From contig JAAYDF010000030.1 of NCBI GenBank assembly GCA_012729395.1, positions 1 through 39,942 of the forward strand: a stretch of 39,942 bases of DNA, in the 5' to 3' direction. Under the pieces are notes generated by a model. It was not told where the DNA came from. It saw only the letters and a list, made by a program, of their open reading frames with translations, and did no database searches. Source of the DNA: Phycisphaerae bacterium. GTDB taxonomy: Bacteria > Planctomycetota > Phycisphaerae > UBA1845 > PWPN01. The position numbers and the translations under genes were made by a program. Below, piece after piece: positions 30,818 to 39,942 of this stretch; position 1 is the stretch's first letter, and each line of letters begins with the position of its first letter.

Positions 30818-33800
30818 CTACTTCTCCCCCAGCACCCGCTTGCGCACAGCGTGGTACGCGGTCACCACCAAGTTGTTCTGAACGAACAAGGTCTCCATCA
30901 AGCGGCGAGGAGGAGTGAAGTTGACCCGCTCGTCCTGGAGCTTGCCGTCGGCGTCCGTCCAGCCCGTTTTCACGAAGAGGGGGATACGCCCCTGCCCGCT
31001 ATCCGCCCAGTAGCGGCTATTGTAGTTCGCCAGGAAGTCAATGCCCACCTCGTACTCGAATCGCCGGTCCGCGTCGGAGTACCCGATCATGTAGACGTTA
31101 TAATGACGCCCTTGAAAAATCATCTGATGAGCGATCCGCCCGCTGGGCATCTTGCTGAACCACGAATGCAGGTAGTCAAACTCGAACTTCGCCAGATTGA
31201 GCCCCGGGAAGATGCGCGTCATCCACAAGGGGGCGGCCCGGCCTTCGATGCTGCCGCCATGGATAATCAACTCCCCTTCGCCAACCTCGAAGTTCGGATC
31301 ACCCGGCAACGGCAACAGCTTCTGATTCGTCTCGTCGATGAGCGTCAGCGGACCCGTCGCGGTCATGCCCGGGAACATGCGCTTGAGATAACCCTCGACC
31401 AACGGCCCCGGCTGAATCTCATCTGCCGTGTAGGTGAGGCGGTAGGTGGGCTCCGCAATCTGAGTATGCGAGACCACCTCGCCGGTAACCAACCCGCCGT
31501 CCACCAAGCCCCGAAACCCTACCGTGACCGGCCCTCTCCGCACATTCAGCCCGGCCCAGGCCACATCCGCGGTCAATAACTGCTCTGGCGGCAGAGTCAC
31601 CGCAAGCGTGTCGATATGAAGATCAACGTCCAGCTCCGTTCGTTGTAGCCATTCGAGGACGGCACCCGCAAGCACATCCCCCCCATCCGCTTCCTCGGAA
31701 ACCTCCTCGGACGCCGAGGCCTTTGGCAACCGCTCACGCACGAGACTCCATTGCCGATAAAGGTCCGGCAAGCTCAACTCGTCGCACACCACTGTCAACC
31801 TGCCCGGCCGCGAAACATCCAGCAATGGCAGAAAACCGGCAACCGCCAATCGTGACTTGCCCCAGGCACCCTCGATGCGGTCAACCTCGACGCCCTGCCC
31901 ATCGAACGACACCCTGCCGTCCAACTCGATCACTTCCCCGCCCATGCCGATCAGGAAATCTTCGAACTCGGCACGACTTGCTCCGAGAGCCAGCCGTCGC
32001 CGATCGCCGGCCAGATTCCATTCAAGCTCCGCTCGCCCACCGACGATATCCAGCAGGCTTCCCGGCAGTGCCTCCGCAATGGACTCCGGCCTCAGCAGCC
32101 GCACGTGGGTCTGAAGATCCAAACGATCCCACCTCAGTTCAAGCACCGAGTCGCCCGCCAAACGCACCTCGCCGTGTGTACGCACCTCGTTGTCATCGAA
32201 GAAAACGGAAAGGTCACGAACACCCACCCCGCAGGAACGCCCCGCAAGCCAATCATCGACCGTCAGATCGAACGTGATCCGCGCTGCCGCCCCAGGCGGC
32301 TTACGTATTCGCGGAGCCAGCGAACTCTCGAAGGGCAAGGCAAACGTCAGCGTCTGGGCATCCAGTACCCCAATCAGTTCAACCTGGTCCGGACGGGCCT
32401 TCAGTCGCAGGTCGGCGATCACCCCACCGACCAGCTTGAATTGCTCGCACCATCCACGAACACGCGGGTGGAACTCGAGCACCGCTTCATCAAGAACCAC
32501 CGTGCCGCCCGCTTGCACCTCGGCGGCAAGAACCCTCGGCAGACCCGCCGGCGCCCGGTCAGTGTCCTCAACCCCGGAAGACGGCCTCCCCCAGAAATCC
32601 TCCAGGAAAGCCCGGGCCGGCATCAACGCCGCGTTCCCGCCCGCCGGCCATCCGACAGCGACACTCCCCGACAGCGGACCCAGAGAAGATCCCCCCCACC
32701 GCAGGTACCCACCGGTCAGCGTCCACAACTCCGCATTGGGTTCGCTGTCGTCCGGCGCCGACCTCCAATGCATTCGGAACGTCGCTGGCACGCCGGCCAC
32801 CTTCTTCGCCGCCGGATCACCCTCGATCTCAAAACCCATGCCCGTCGCGTCTATCACCAACCCCAGATCATGCCCCTCCGGCGACAGCACGCAGGTTAGT
32901 TCCGCATCCAAAGACCCCGTCGGCCGATAGCTCTCCAACGCGAGCGCCGCCCGCGGTACAAGCCGCAACCAATCGTTCACGTCCGGCACGGAGATCGCCA
33001 CGTCCGCTTGATGACAAAGCGATGCTGAATCCCGAGCATCCTCCTTGCCGAGACGCACGTGAGCACTCGCCCGCCCACCGGCTTGGTTTAGCACGAATCC
33101 AAGCGTGTGCTCGTTTTGACCCGGAAGCGACTCGTAACGATGATTCAAGACAACACTGAGTGGCCGGCCTGAAGGCTTGTCAATCAGATCGTCCCAGCGG
33201 ACACTCAGATCGTCCGCCTCCACCTCGGCCTGCCAGCGAGCGACGAGATCGCCCGGCCAAGCCGAGACACAACCCTGCAACACAACGCTCGCCGAGCCCG
33301 CCAGATCACGGATACCCTGCGAACCGAGCCAAGTAGTCCATTCCGGCCACGGCTCCCCCAGGCGCTGCGGCTGCTCCACCCGCAGCGGCAGCCACCATGA
33401 CACATCCGCGGAGAGCGATCTGGCGCCTTCAGCCCATGACGCATCCGCGAAGTCAACCGCGTACTCACACCAGGCATCCGCCCCGCCCAGCCGAAACTGG
33501 CCGGCGCCGTACGACACCACACACTCTGGCGCATCGATCCGCCCTACCTGGCCGTGTCTCACAGTCAGTCCCAGCGAGGCTTCAAGAGGCTCTCCTCGCG
33601 GTTTGACCAGGCAGCCCGGAACAATCACCTCAGCGTCGCCTGGCAACGTGACGGCCAGGGTCACCCGACTCGTCGTGAAACCCGGTTCGCAGGACAGGGC
33701 TGCCTGTGCCGACCCCTGCCACTCTGTGGAGCCAGCCCAAGATCCCAACTCCGGCAGCACACGCACCATCTCCGCGAGATCCCTGCAACTCAGGTCAAGA

Positions 33801-35314
33801 TGCCCTCGCACTTCCGGCAGCATGGACCGCAATCGTGCAGGCAAGGAACCCCTCGGATTGTCTGCCGTCGGGCTGCCGCCGAGACTCGCCATCTCGCTTG
33901 GCGGAATCCAGGGCAAATCGAGCGATCCCGCAACCGTGCAACCTCCCACAACCAGATTCAGCGTCGAGTAAACGCGGGGGGCCTCCCTGCGCGAGACTTT
34001 CACATCCCACATCGCCGACTTGCCCAGGCCGGCCGCCGCGTCCAGGTGAATCCCATCAGCACCAGTCAACTGGAACGATGCCCCGTCGGCCTGCACCATC
34101 AGGCTCACATGGTCCTCATCGAGTTGGCGGTTGATGTCCAATTGGAGATTCGCAGGGCCCGCAATCACCAAACCGGCCTCGTTCGCCCAACGCCCGAGTT
34201 CCGGCCACTCGCGGGCCAGCCAAGGCCAATCCGTGATCGTGCCGGCGATGTGCAACTCAGAAGGGTCGCTGTCGTCCAGGTCAAAACGTAGAGACGGCCG
34301 TGCACCATCACCGGTGCCTTCAAACCGCACGCCAGGCGTTACGCAGGAAAGGGCGTGAATCAGAATCACATCGGTGTTGGGGTCCAGGAAGCCGGAGCCG
34401 CGTAACTGAGCGTCGGGCACGTGAGCCACATGCTCCACTCCCGGCCGCCGAATGTGCACCCCGTCCAGGCTGATCGCCACCTCGTAATCCAGGCCTAGGT
34501 CAGGCTGCACCGTGAAGGTGATACCGCCCGAGGTCGTCCCGCTGACCTGCTCGATAGGTAGTTTTGGAATGAGCGTCAACGGCAGATCGGTGAGCGTCAG
34601 GCCATGCCACTCGAACTCGATCTCACCTCCGAGCTTGACGCCGCTCTTGAGCCGGGGCACCGTCACGTGGGCCTGAATGCTCAGCCGTCGCAGCCGGGAT
34701 GCCCCAAGTGAGTCTTCCTTCCGGCCGGCCCGCACTTCACCCAGAAAGCGGACAATCCCGGTCTGCTGCTCGAGCCGGCACTCAAGCTGATCCATCACCA
34801 GCGTCTCGTTCGCGCGTGCCGTCTGGATGTGGCAGACCAGATCACGGATCACGAAATGCAGCGAAGGCAGGCGGCGACCGTCTCGGGTACCCAGGTTGTC
34901 CAGCCTGGATTCTCCGCCCCCATCCAAAGTGAGGAACAACTCCGGATTCTCGATCTCGATCTGGTTCACGCGGCCGGTCAGCATGGTGGTCATCGGGGTG
35001 AAGGCACAGTGGATGCGTTCGACCCTGGCCAGCGGCGTCTCGGGCGAAGAGGGTGTTCCTCCGATTCGGAAACCCTCAAGCACGACGCCGTCGATCCAAC
35101 CGACGTGGATTCGGTCGATGGATACCGGGCGATTGAGATCGGAGCTGAGCTGCTCGGTCAACTGGCCGGCCAGCCAGTCCTTGGGCAACCACCAGGGCAG
35201 AGCGGCGTAGCCCGCCGCCACGAGGACCAGCAGCCCCCCCGCCAAGTGCGTCAACCATCGAAGGATCTTCCGCCGCTGCGGCACAAGATCCGAGGCTGAA
35301 GCGGCTGGCGTCAT
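30818..35314 (-). CDS. Giant AsmA-like protein (envelope lipid-transport type)
   Basis: A 1498-residue protein has one N-terminal membrane anchor (about residues 21-41, THLAGGLLVLVAAGYAALPW). A long beta-rich periplasmic body follows, with the AsmA/TamB/YhdP style of opening, LNRPVSIDRIHVGWIDGVVLEGFRI. The C-terminus (about 1360-1498) has the AsmA-like segment GELIIHGGSIEGRAAPLWM and FEFDYLHSWFSKMPSGRI. AsmA-family bridges move phospholipids to the outer membrane in diderm bacteria. That role is from the family and is not shown here. I start at ATG 35314, though an upstream ATG at 35368 adds 18 Arg-rich residues. It is the first gene of a two-gene operon with ubiD. Confidence 0.85.
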   Translation of the reverse strand: MTPAASASDLVPQRRKILRWLTHLAGGLLVLVAAGYAALPWWLPKDWLAGQLTEQLSSDLNRPVSIDRIHVGWIDGVVLEGFRIGGTPSSPETPLARVERIHCAFTPMTTMLTGRVNQIEIENPELFLTLDGGGESRLDNLGTRDGRRLPSLHFVIRDLVCHIQTARANETLVMDQLECRLEQQTGIVRFLGEVRAGRKEDSLGASRLRRLSIQAHVTVPRLKSGVKLGGEIEFEWHGLTLTDLPLTLIPKLPIEQVSGTTSGGITFTVQPDLGLDYEVAISLDGVHIRRPGVEHVAHVPDAQLRGSGFLDPNTDVILIHALSCVTPGVRFEGTGDGARPSLRFDLDDSDPSELHIAGTITDWPWLAREWPELGRWANEAGLVIAGPANLQLDINRQLDEDHVSLMVQADGASFQLTGADGIHLDAAAGLGKSAMWDVKVSRREAPRVYSTLNLVVGGCTVAGSLDLPWIPPSEMASLGGSPTADNPRGSLPARLRSMLPEVRGHLDLSCRDLAEMVRVLPELGSWAGSTEWQGSAQAALSCEPGFTTSRVTLAVTLPGDAEVIVPGCLVKPRGEPLEASLGLTVRHGQVGRIDAPECVVSYGAGQFRLGGADAWCEYAVDFADASWAEGARSLSADVSWWLPLRVEQPQRLGEPWPEWTTWLGSQGIRDLAGSASVVLQGCVSAWPGDLVARWQAEVEADDLSVRWDDLIDKPSGRPLSVVLNHRYESLPGQNEHTLGFVLNQAGGRASAHVRLGKEDARDSASLCHQADVAISVPDVNDWLRLVPRAALALESYRPTGSLDAELTCVLSPEGHDLGLVIDATGMGFEIEGDPAAKKVAGVPATFRMHWRSAPDDSEPNAELWTLTGGYLRWGGSSLGPLSGSVAVGWPAGGNAALMPARAFLEDFWGRPSSGVEDTDRAPAGLPRVLAAEVQAGGTVVLDEAVLEFHPRVRGWCEQFKLVGGVIADLRLKARPDQVELIGVLDAQTLTFALPFESSLAPRIRKPPGAAARITFDLTVDDWLAGRSCGVGVRDLSVFFDDNEVRTHGEVRLAGDSVLELRWDRLDLQTHVRLLRPESIAEALPGSLLDIVGGRAELEWNLAGDRRRLALGASRAEFEDFLIGMGGEVIELDGRVSFDGQGVEVDRIEGAWGKSRLAVAGFLPLLDVSRPGRLTVVCDELSLPDLYRQWSLVRERLPKASASEEVSEEADGGDVLAGAVLEWLQRTELDVDLHIDTLAVTLPPEQLLTADVAWAGLNVRRGPVTVGFRGLVDGGLVTGEVVSHTQIAEPTYRLTYTADEIQPGPLVEGYLKRMFPGMTATGPLTLIDETNQKLLPLPGDPNFEVGEGELIIHGGSIEGRAAPLWMTRIFPGLNLAKFEFDYLHSWFSKMPSGRIAHQMIFQGRHYNVYMIGYSDADRRFEYEVGIDFLANYNSRYWADSGQGRIPLFVKTGWTDADGKLQDERVNFTPPRRLMETLFVQNNLVVTAYHAVRKRVLGEK

Positions 35315-35558
35315 GGCATCATTCCTGCGGCCGATCCGGCGGCACCTGGCGTGCCCGGATCGCGACAACCGCGAACCGGTGCAGGCAGATTGTATGGGCC
35401 AAGCGGGGTTCTGTTCAACGCATCCGAAATGGCCGGGTCCGCAACCGCTTGTCGGGAACCGACAAGAACGCTATAAAAGTCATCGATCCTGGCCGGCAGG
35501 CCGCGCCGGCCAGCAAAGCCCAAGTGTCGGACGGCCGTCGGGCTCGCGCGGGAATAAT

Positions 35559-36038
35559 ATGAGAATTGGCGTGCTTTCCGATACCCACGATCGCCTGTCC
35601 GTCATAGACAGTGCCTTGGCGCTCTTCAGGCAGCGTGGCGTCGAGCTGATACTGCATCCGGGCGACGTGGTCGCCCCCTTCGCCGCCAAGCGGCTGCTTG
35701 CCTGGACCGGCCCCATGCGCATTACCTACGGCAACAACGACGGCGAACGCCGAGGCCTCAAGAACGTCCTGCCGCACATCGAGGACGGCCCGCTGCTTTT
35801 CGAGGCCGGCGGACGTCGCGTCCTGCTGCATCACTTCGTCGATTGGTGCTCGCCGGAAGTGATCGCCAAAGCTGACATCATCGTCACCGGGCACACCCAT
35901 GAGGTGGTGAACGCGGTTCGCGACGGCCGGCTCTTCCTCAATTCGGGTGAATGCTGCGGCTGGGTCACCGGCCGCTGCACCGTGGCTATTTTGGACACCG
36001 CCGGTCCCTCGGCGGAGATCATCGAGGTGAAGCCATGA
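35559..36038 (+). CDS. YfcE-type metallophosphoesterase
   Basis: A 159-residue member of the YfcE/MJ0936 phosphodiesterase family. Metal-binding motifs are complete: SDTHD near the N-terminus, HPGDVV, YGNND, LLHHF and TGHTHE near residue 110. The family hydrolyses phosphodiesters in vitro with Mn, and its natural substrate is unsettled. The start is ATG 35559, matching the family opening MRIGVLSDTHD. A longer frame from 35313 would cover the divergent promoter region. Its stop overlaps the ATG of the PEGA lipoprotein (ATGA), so the two are translationally coupled. It is transcribed away from the AsmA-like gene, 245 bp apart. Confidence 0.92.
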   Translation: MRIGVLSDTHDRLSVIDSALALFRQRGVELILHPGDVVAPFAAKRLLAWTGPMRITYGNNDGERRGLKNVLPHIEDGPLLFEAGGRRVLLHHFVDWCSPEVIAKADIIVTGHTHEVVNAVRDGRLFLNSGECCGWVTGRCTVAILDTAGPSAEIIEVKP

Positions 36039-36457
36039 CCGCACGATTGACCGCCGCACGCGGAGGTCTGATTGCCTTGATCGCCTTGACCTGCCTGCAA
36101 ACGGGGTGTGTCCGCCGAACACTCACCCTGAACTCTGATCCTCAGGGAGCCCGCGTGTTTCTCAATGATGATGAAGTCGGCACCAGTCCCGTCAGCGTGG
36201 ACTTCACCTGGTATGGCACTTACGACGTGATCTTGCGCAAGGATGGTTACGAGACGCTCAAAACACACCATCGCGTCGAGCCGCCCTGGTATCAATGGCC
36301 GGTCATCGACTTCTTCGCGGAGGTTGTCCTGCCGTGCAACCTGCACGACCAGCACGAGGCGACCTTCGCACTCGAACCAGCCCAACCGATCGACTCAGAG
36401 GCCCTGCGGCAGGAAGCCATCCAGTTTCGCGAGCAATCCCTGTTTGCGCCGGAATGA
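36035..36457 (+). CDS. PEGA-domain lipoprotein
   Basis: A 140-residue lipoprotein: the signal peptide ends at the lipobox LQTGC (about residue 25), with Cys as the acylation site. A PEGA domain of about 50 residues follows (TLTLNSDPQGARVFLNDDEVGTSPVSVDF to LRKDGYETLKTHHRV), a fold that is usually extracellular or periplasmic and often present in S-layer-type surface proteins. A His-and-Trp-rich stretch PPWYQWPVIDFF follows, then a charged helical end. It overlaps the phosphodiesterase gene by four bases. Function is unknown beyond likely envelope structure. Confidence 0.88.
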   Translation: MTARLTAARGGLIALIALTCLQTGCVRRTLTLNSDPQGARVFLNDDEVGTSPVSVDFTWYGTYDVILRKDGYETLKTHHRVEPPWYQWPVIDFFAEVVLPCNLHDQHEATFALEPAQPIDSEALRQEAIQFREQSLFAPE

Positions 36458-36542
36458 ACGCGGGGCGACGAAGCAGACCGGGTATTGAACAGCTACCTTG
36501 TTTTTCGGTGAATTAGCCAAGCACCCGCCATCCCGGCAGCAT

Positions 36543-39500
36543 TCAGTCTTCGTCTTCCTGACGCTCAAACGCGCCCACGTCGACGAGCGGCGGCTCGCCC
36601 GCCCCCGTATCCGGGTACGGATCGTCCACCAGCCGCGGCCGGGAGCCAAAATCCGTGGGGGGTAGAGACTGCACGCCCGCGACAACCGCATTGGTATCCA
36701 CCAGGTTGCTGCCGGCGTCCAGACAGGGCGATTGCGCCTGCAAGCGGAGATCCCCAAGGTCTCCGTTGCCCGGCGCGGGGTCCCGTGCGAACCGAGGGGC
36801 GTGGTCTTCCAGATTGTTCCCGATGTTGCCCTCGCCGCCGAGCTCGCCCGTCCAGCCTTGAATGTTGGAGTACGAGATCGGGACCGCCCCCTGCTCGACG
36901 AGGATCTGCATGGCCTCGGTTTGCTCTGTCGCTGCCGTGTTCCCCCAGAGGATGCAGTTGGCCATCGCTCCCCCAAGGCTCGAAGCGAAATGAACGCCCC
37001 CCGCCGCGTTGGAGGCGAAGTTACCCGCGATGGTGCAGTTGGTCAGCGTCGGCCTGCCGTAGTAGCTGTAGACCGCGCCGCCGCTGGAGTAGTCGCCATG
37101 GGCGGTATTGCCTACAAAAATGCAATTCACGAGAGCGGGACTGCCGCCCCCGACATACAGCCCAGCGCCATAAGTCGCCCCGTTCAGCGCAAACAGGCAG
37201 TTCCTGATCGTGGGGCCGCCTCCAAGGACGAGCATGCCTCCACCCAAGCCGTCCTCTTCGATTCCGTCGGCCTGGCCCCTGCTGATGATGAAACCATCAA
37301 GAACAGCCGTCTCCGTCACCGACTGCGCCGTCACCACGTGGTAGCAGTCGTCCGAAGAGACGCCCGGTTGTCCGAGCTCTCCGCTCAGGAACGTGCGATT
37401 CAGCATCAAGTTCCGCTGCCCCAGTTCGGTCTCGCCACCGGGATACACGCCGGAACCTGCACCGGCGAACCCCCCGTAGATGGCCACGCCGTCGAGCAAG
37501 TTGAAGGTTGCGGTGCGCTCGCCATCCTCATCTGGCCTGTAAATGCCCCGGGCCACCCAGACCTGGTTGACCAACGGTTTCGCACATTGGGCGAAAGCGA
37601 GTGCCTCGCGCAGCGAACCGTAGGCCGTCTCCCATGTCGCCCCATCCTGATTGGCCTGAGACCGAGTGGCGTCTACATACACCACGCCCGTCTCGAACTC
37701 GCAGGAGTCGGCAACCCCGTTGCCGTTGCAGTCCATCCCGTCGCAGATCTGCACAATACAGGCATCGGGGCAACCCGGGGCACAGCGGTCGCCGCCGCAA
37801 GTCGGATCGCAGGAAGGATCACCCCCGCAGGCTGGAGCGCATGCGTCGCCATCGTACACACAATCGCACTCATTCCAGCCGGGACAGGCCGGGTCATCAC
37901 AAGGGTCGCTGCAGAGGAACTCGCACTGCGTCGCCTGGCAGCTGGAGCCATCTCCTTGGGACGTACCGCCTAGGCTCCCGCACTCGACTTCAAGTACATC
38001 TTCGCAAATCCCATGAAGCAGGCAGCATGCGACGGTCGAAAACTCACACTCGTCGGGTGTGCCGTTCTCGTCCTCGTCGTAACTACGACCGCTGGCAATG
38101 TCGCAGCTATCGAGGAACCCGTTGCCGTTGCAGTCGCCACACGCCGGGGCGTCGTCGCAGTTCACCAGGTCGTCACGGTCATCGATGCCGTTGCCGTCGC
38201 AGTCCCGGCATGCGGGGTCCGCCGGAACATTAGCCCCATTGAAACACCGGAAGAACAAAGCCAGATCCACTCCGTCGACGTCATCGTCCCCGTCAAGCAG
38301 CATCTTGCCGCACTCGGGATCCAACTGCGGAGAATCCTGGCCCGTCTGACACAACTGGAACAACGCGAAGTCATCCAAGTCCACGTCCCCATCCCGGTCA
38401 TAGTCCACCTTCACCGGGCGGGCCGGGCAGCCGACCTCGTCAACCTCCAGGTCTGGAATACTGTTCGGGCATTCATCGTTACAGTCGGTGACGTCATCGC
38501 TATCAACATCCGTATCGGGGATACCACACCCGCAGACCCCGGGCGCCGTCTTCTTAGGATCCTTCCGGCAACCGTCGATGCAGTCCGGAACATCGTCGCC
38601 GTCGGTGTCGTCATCCGGCACGCCGCAGCCACAAATCCCAGGCTCGGTCTTGTTAGGATCATCAGGGCACAGGTCCGAGGGCAAACCACATCCGGGGATC
38701 TCCGGTCGGCCGCAACCGCACTCGCCCGCCGAGGTCTTGAGAGGATCGTTCGGGCAACCATCAATGCAGTTCGGCACATCGTCGCCGTCGGAGTCGACGT
38801 CCGAGACATTGCAGCCACAGACTCCGGGAGCGGTCTTGTTCGGGTCGTCCGGGCAACCGTCAATACAGTCCGCCACCTCGTCGCCGTCCGTATCCATGTC
38901 GGATACGCCACAGTCGCAAATACCCGGCTCGGTCTTCGCACGATCGTTCGGGCAGCCGTCAATACAGTCCGCGACACCGTCGCCGTCCGTATCCACGTCG
39001 GACACGCCACAGTCGCAGATACCCGGCTCGGTCTTCGCACGATCGTTCGGACAGCCGTCAATACAGTCCGCGACACCGTCGCCGTCCGTATCCACGTCGG
39101 ACACGCCGCAGTCGCAGATACCCGGCTCGGTCTTAGCGCGATCATTCGGGCAACCGTCAATACAATCCGCGACACCGTCGCCGTCCGTATCCACGTCGGA
39201 CACGCCGCAGTCGCAGATACCCGGCTCGGTCTTCGCACGATCATTCGGACAGCCGTCAATACAATCCGCGACACCGTCGCCGTCGGTATCGGTATCCGGC
39301 ACACCACAGCCACATTGCCCTCGCGACATTTTGTTCGGATCGTTGGGGCACTCGTCTGCCGGATCCGGAATCACGTACTCGATCAGATCGCCCGAAGTGA
39401 ACTCCCGGCCGACCACATAGCTTGCCGAAGGGGTAGGAGCGCCGCTCACGTAAGCACCGTTGACAGCTACGGAAGTGGCGACGTCCGGACCAATCGTATC

Positions 39501-39770
39501 CATGCGTTGGCCGGCCGGTACGGCCAACACCGTCCGCCTGACCTCGACTTGGTTGACGAAGAAGCGAACAAGAACGCCGGCATCAACGCCGCTCTCGCTG
39601 ATGACCGCCAGACTGACGGGCTCGCCGATCTCTGGCACAGTCTCGCCGGCCGGCTCGTTCGGATTGATACCCCCGGGGCCGGCCGAATCATCGGGTACAT
39701 TAAACCCCGGGCAACCCATCAACATGGAGCCTATGACTACCGTTAAGCTTGCCAGTATCGTCGTTCGCAT
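36543..39770 (-). CDS. Giant lipoprotein with Ca-binding repeats and beta-helix domain
   Basis: A 1075-residue exported protein starts at ATG 39770 with a lipobox near LMGC (about residue 20). ATG 39860 in frame would place a non-hydrophobic stretch ahead of the signal. An N-terminal beta domain (about 25-140) leads to thrombospondin type 3-like repeats (about 147-433) built of DxDGDGVxDCIDGCP units. A dockerin-like pair follows (about 450-515, DYDRDGDVDLDDFALF and LDGDDDVDGVDLAL), then more Asp/Asn loops and a Cys-rich segment (about 590-690). A right-handed beta-helix region (about 700-1050) is of the pectate-lyase-like surface type, with GGAVYSYYGRPTLTNCTI, and the end is VDVGAFERQEDED. 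It should be surface exposed and calcium-stabilised. Confidence 0.85.
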   Translation of the reverse strand: MRTTILASLTVVIGSMLMGCPGFNVPDDSAGPGGINPNEPAGETVPEIGEPVSLAVISESGVDAGVLVRFFVNQVEVRRTVLAVPAGQRMDTIGPDVATSVAVNGAYVSGAPTPSASYVVGREFTSGDLIEYVIPDPADECPNDPNKMSRGQCGCGVPDTDTDGDGVADCIDGCPNDRAKTEPGICDCGVSDVDTDGDGVADCIDGCPNDRAKTEPGICDCGVSDVDTDGDGVADCIDGCPNDRAKTEPGICDCGVSDVDTDGDGVADCIDGCPNDRAKTEPGICDCGVSDMDTDGDEVADCIDGCPDDPNKTAPGVCGCNVSDVDSDGDDVPNCIDGCPNDPLKTSAGECGCGRPEIPGCGLPSDLCPDDPNKTEPGICGCGVPDDDTDGDDVPDCIDGCRKDPKKTAPGVCGCGIPDTDVDSDDVTDCNDECPNSIPDLEVDEVGCPARPVKVDYDRDGDVDLDDFALFQLCQTGQDSPQLDPECGKMLLDGDDDVDGVDLALFFRCFNGANVPADPACRDCDGNGIDDRDDLVNCDDAPACGDCNGNGFLDSCDIASGRSYDEDENGTPDECEFSTVACCLLHGICEDVLEVECGSLGGTSQGDGSSCQATQCEFLCSDPCDDPACPGWNECDCVYDGDACAPACGGDPSCDPTCGGDRCAPGCPDACIVQICDGMDCNGNGVADSCEFETGVVYVDATRSQANQDGATWETAYGSLREALAFAQCAKPLVNQVWVARGIYRPDEDGERTATFNLLDGVAIYGGFAGAGSGVYPGGETELGQRNLMLNRTFLSGELGQPGVSSDDCYHVVTAQSVTETAVLDGFIISRGQADGIEEDGLGGGMLVLGGGPTIRNCLFALNGATYGAGLYVGGGSPALVNCIFVGNTAHGDYSSGGAVYSYYGRPTLTNCTIAGNFASNAAGGVHFASSLGGAMANCILWGNTAATEQTEAMQILVEQGAVPISYSNIQGWTGELGGEGNIGNNLEDHAPRFARDPAPGNGDLGDLRLQAQSPCLDAGSNLVDTNAVVAGVQSLPPTDFGSRPRLVDDPYPDTGAGEPPLVDVGAFERQEDED
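38859..39300 (-). repeat. Near-identical 99-bp tandem array coding thrombospondin-3-like repeats
   Basis: Units start at 38859, 38958, 39057 and 39156 with a fifth, decaying copy at 39255. Each codes 33 residues containing DTDGDGVADCIDGCPNDRAK and then TEPGICDCGVSD. Copies differ by a few mostly silent bases, while flanking repeats of the same protein are much more diverged, so this block expanded recently. Confidence 0.85.
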
Positions 39771-39942
39771 GGGACGCCCTCTTCCGCAAAGGCCAAGCAA
39801 GGCAAAGGCGGAAGAACCGCCCTTGCTGAACTCGGTATCAGTATTCTCCTGATTCTTCATTATACCCACAGTCTGGCAAAAGCCGCGCATCAGGAGCTGA
39901 CATGGCAACCCGGAGGCGAATAACATACGCCGTGACTGCCGG

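Noticed and set aside
38859-39300. CRISPR array
   Set aside because: The 99-bp units are contiguous coding repeats with no unique spacers between conserved short repeats.
38013-39746. A 577-residue plus-strand frame with repetitive Val/Arg-rich sequence
   Set aside because: It is antisense to the calcium-repeat lipoprotein, and its repeats mirror the 99-bp array; no signal, start or family supports it.

Overview
The window looks like a chromosomal contig of a planctomycete, most likely a Phycisphaerae-type lineage. The reasons are high G+C, several huge secreted proteins carrying dockerin-like Asp-rich repeats (N-x-DLD-x-DGDVD-x-x-D type) and thrombospondin-3-like calcium repeats, a planctomycete-style tyrosine integrase with a long tail, and a LutABC, HemC and NAD-isocitrate dehydrogenase background. 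This placement is inferred from protein style. No 16S gene is present.

Positions 1-5100 are a mobile-DNA hotspot around a tRNA-Gln(CTG) at 2463-2535. On its left are two small proteins and a large serine recombinase whose 3' end overlaps the tRNA promoter. On its right is a tyrosine integrase, missing its N-terminus, whose last codons are read through the 3' half of the tRNA gene. Behind the integrase lie a RelE/YefM-Phd toxin-antitoxin pair with a clear palindromic operator, and two small ORFs that look like relics of a mobile-element replication gene. I read this as the meeting point of two integrated elements, the right-hand one decayed.

Positions 5100-10500 return to core functions: an SO_0444-type metal permease, the RNase P RNA gene (rnpB), a small membrane protein and a compact, translationally coupled lutABC operon for lactate oxidation. 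The rnpB gene carries a 127-nt insertion containing a perfect 47-bp inverted repeat where helix P12 belongs. A degenerate half-copy of the same repeat lies upstream, so a palindromic mobile repeat probably colonised a peripheral helix of an essential ribozyme.

Positions 10500-16600 encode two large exported proteins with C-terminal dockerin-like domains: a C10 (streptopain-type) cysteine peptidase and an amidase-like protein with a golvesin-type domain inserted in its catalytic fold. Positions 16600-19600 hold hemC and NAD-isocitrate dehydrogenase (one operon, minus strand) and, divergently, an intact half-length EPSP-synthase-like protein that has lost every catalytic motif.

Positions 19700-27450 form one minus-strand operon for an ABC-2 type export system: a large membrane-anchored accessory protein, the ATPase, two tandem paralogous secreted proteins of unknown function and a permease made of two fused ABC-2 units. 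Positions 27600-39940 carry a URO-D-superfamily enzyme, ndk, ubiD downstream of a giant AsmA-like protein, a YfcE-type phosphodiesterase coupled to a PEGA lipoprotein, and a 1075-residue lipoprotein with Ca-binding repeats and a beta-helix, including a nearly identical 99-bp tandem array.

The most unusual items are the rnpB insertion, the dead half-EPSP synthase, the exporter with paired unknown secreted proteins and the double-recombinase tRNA locus.
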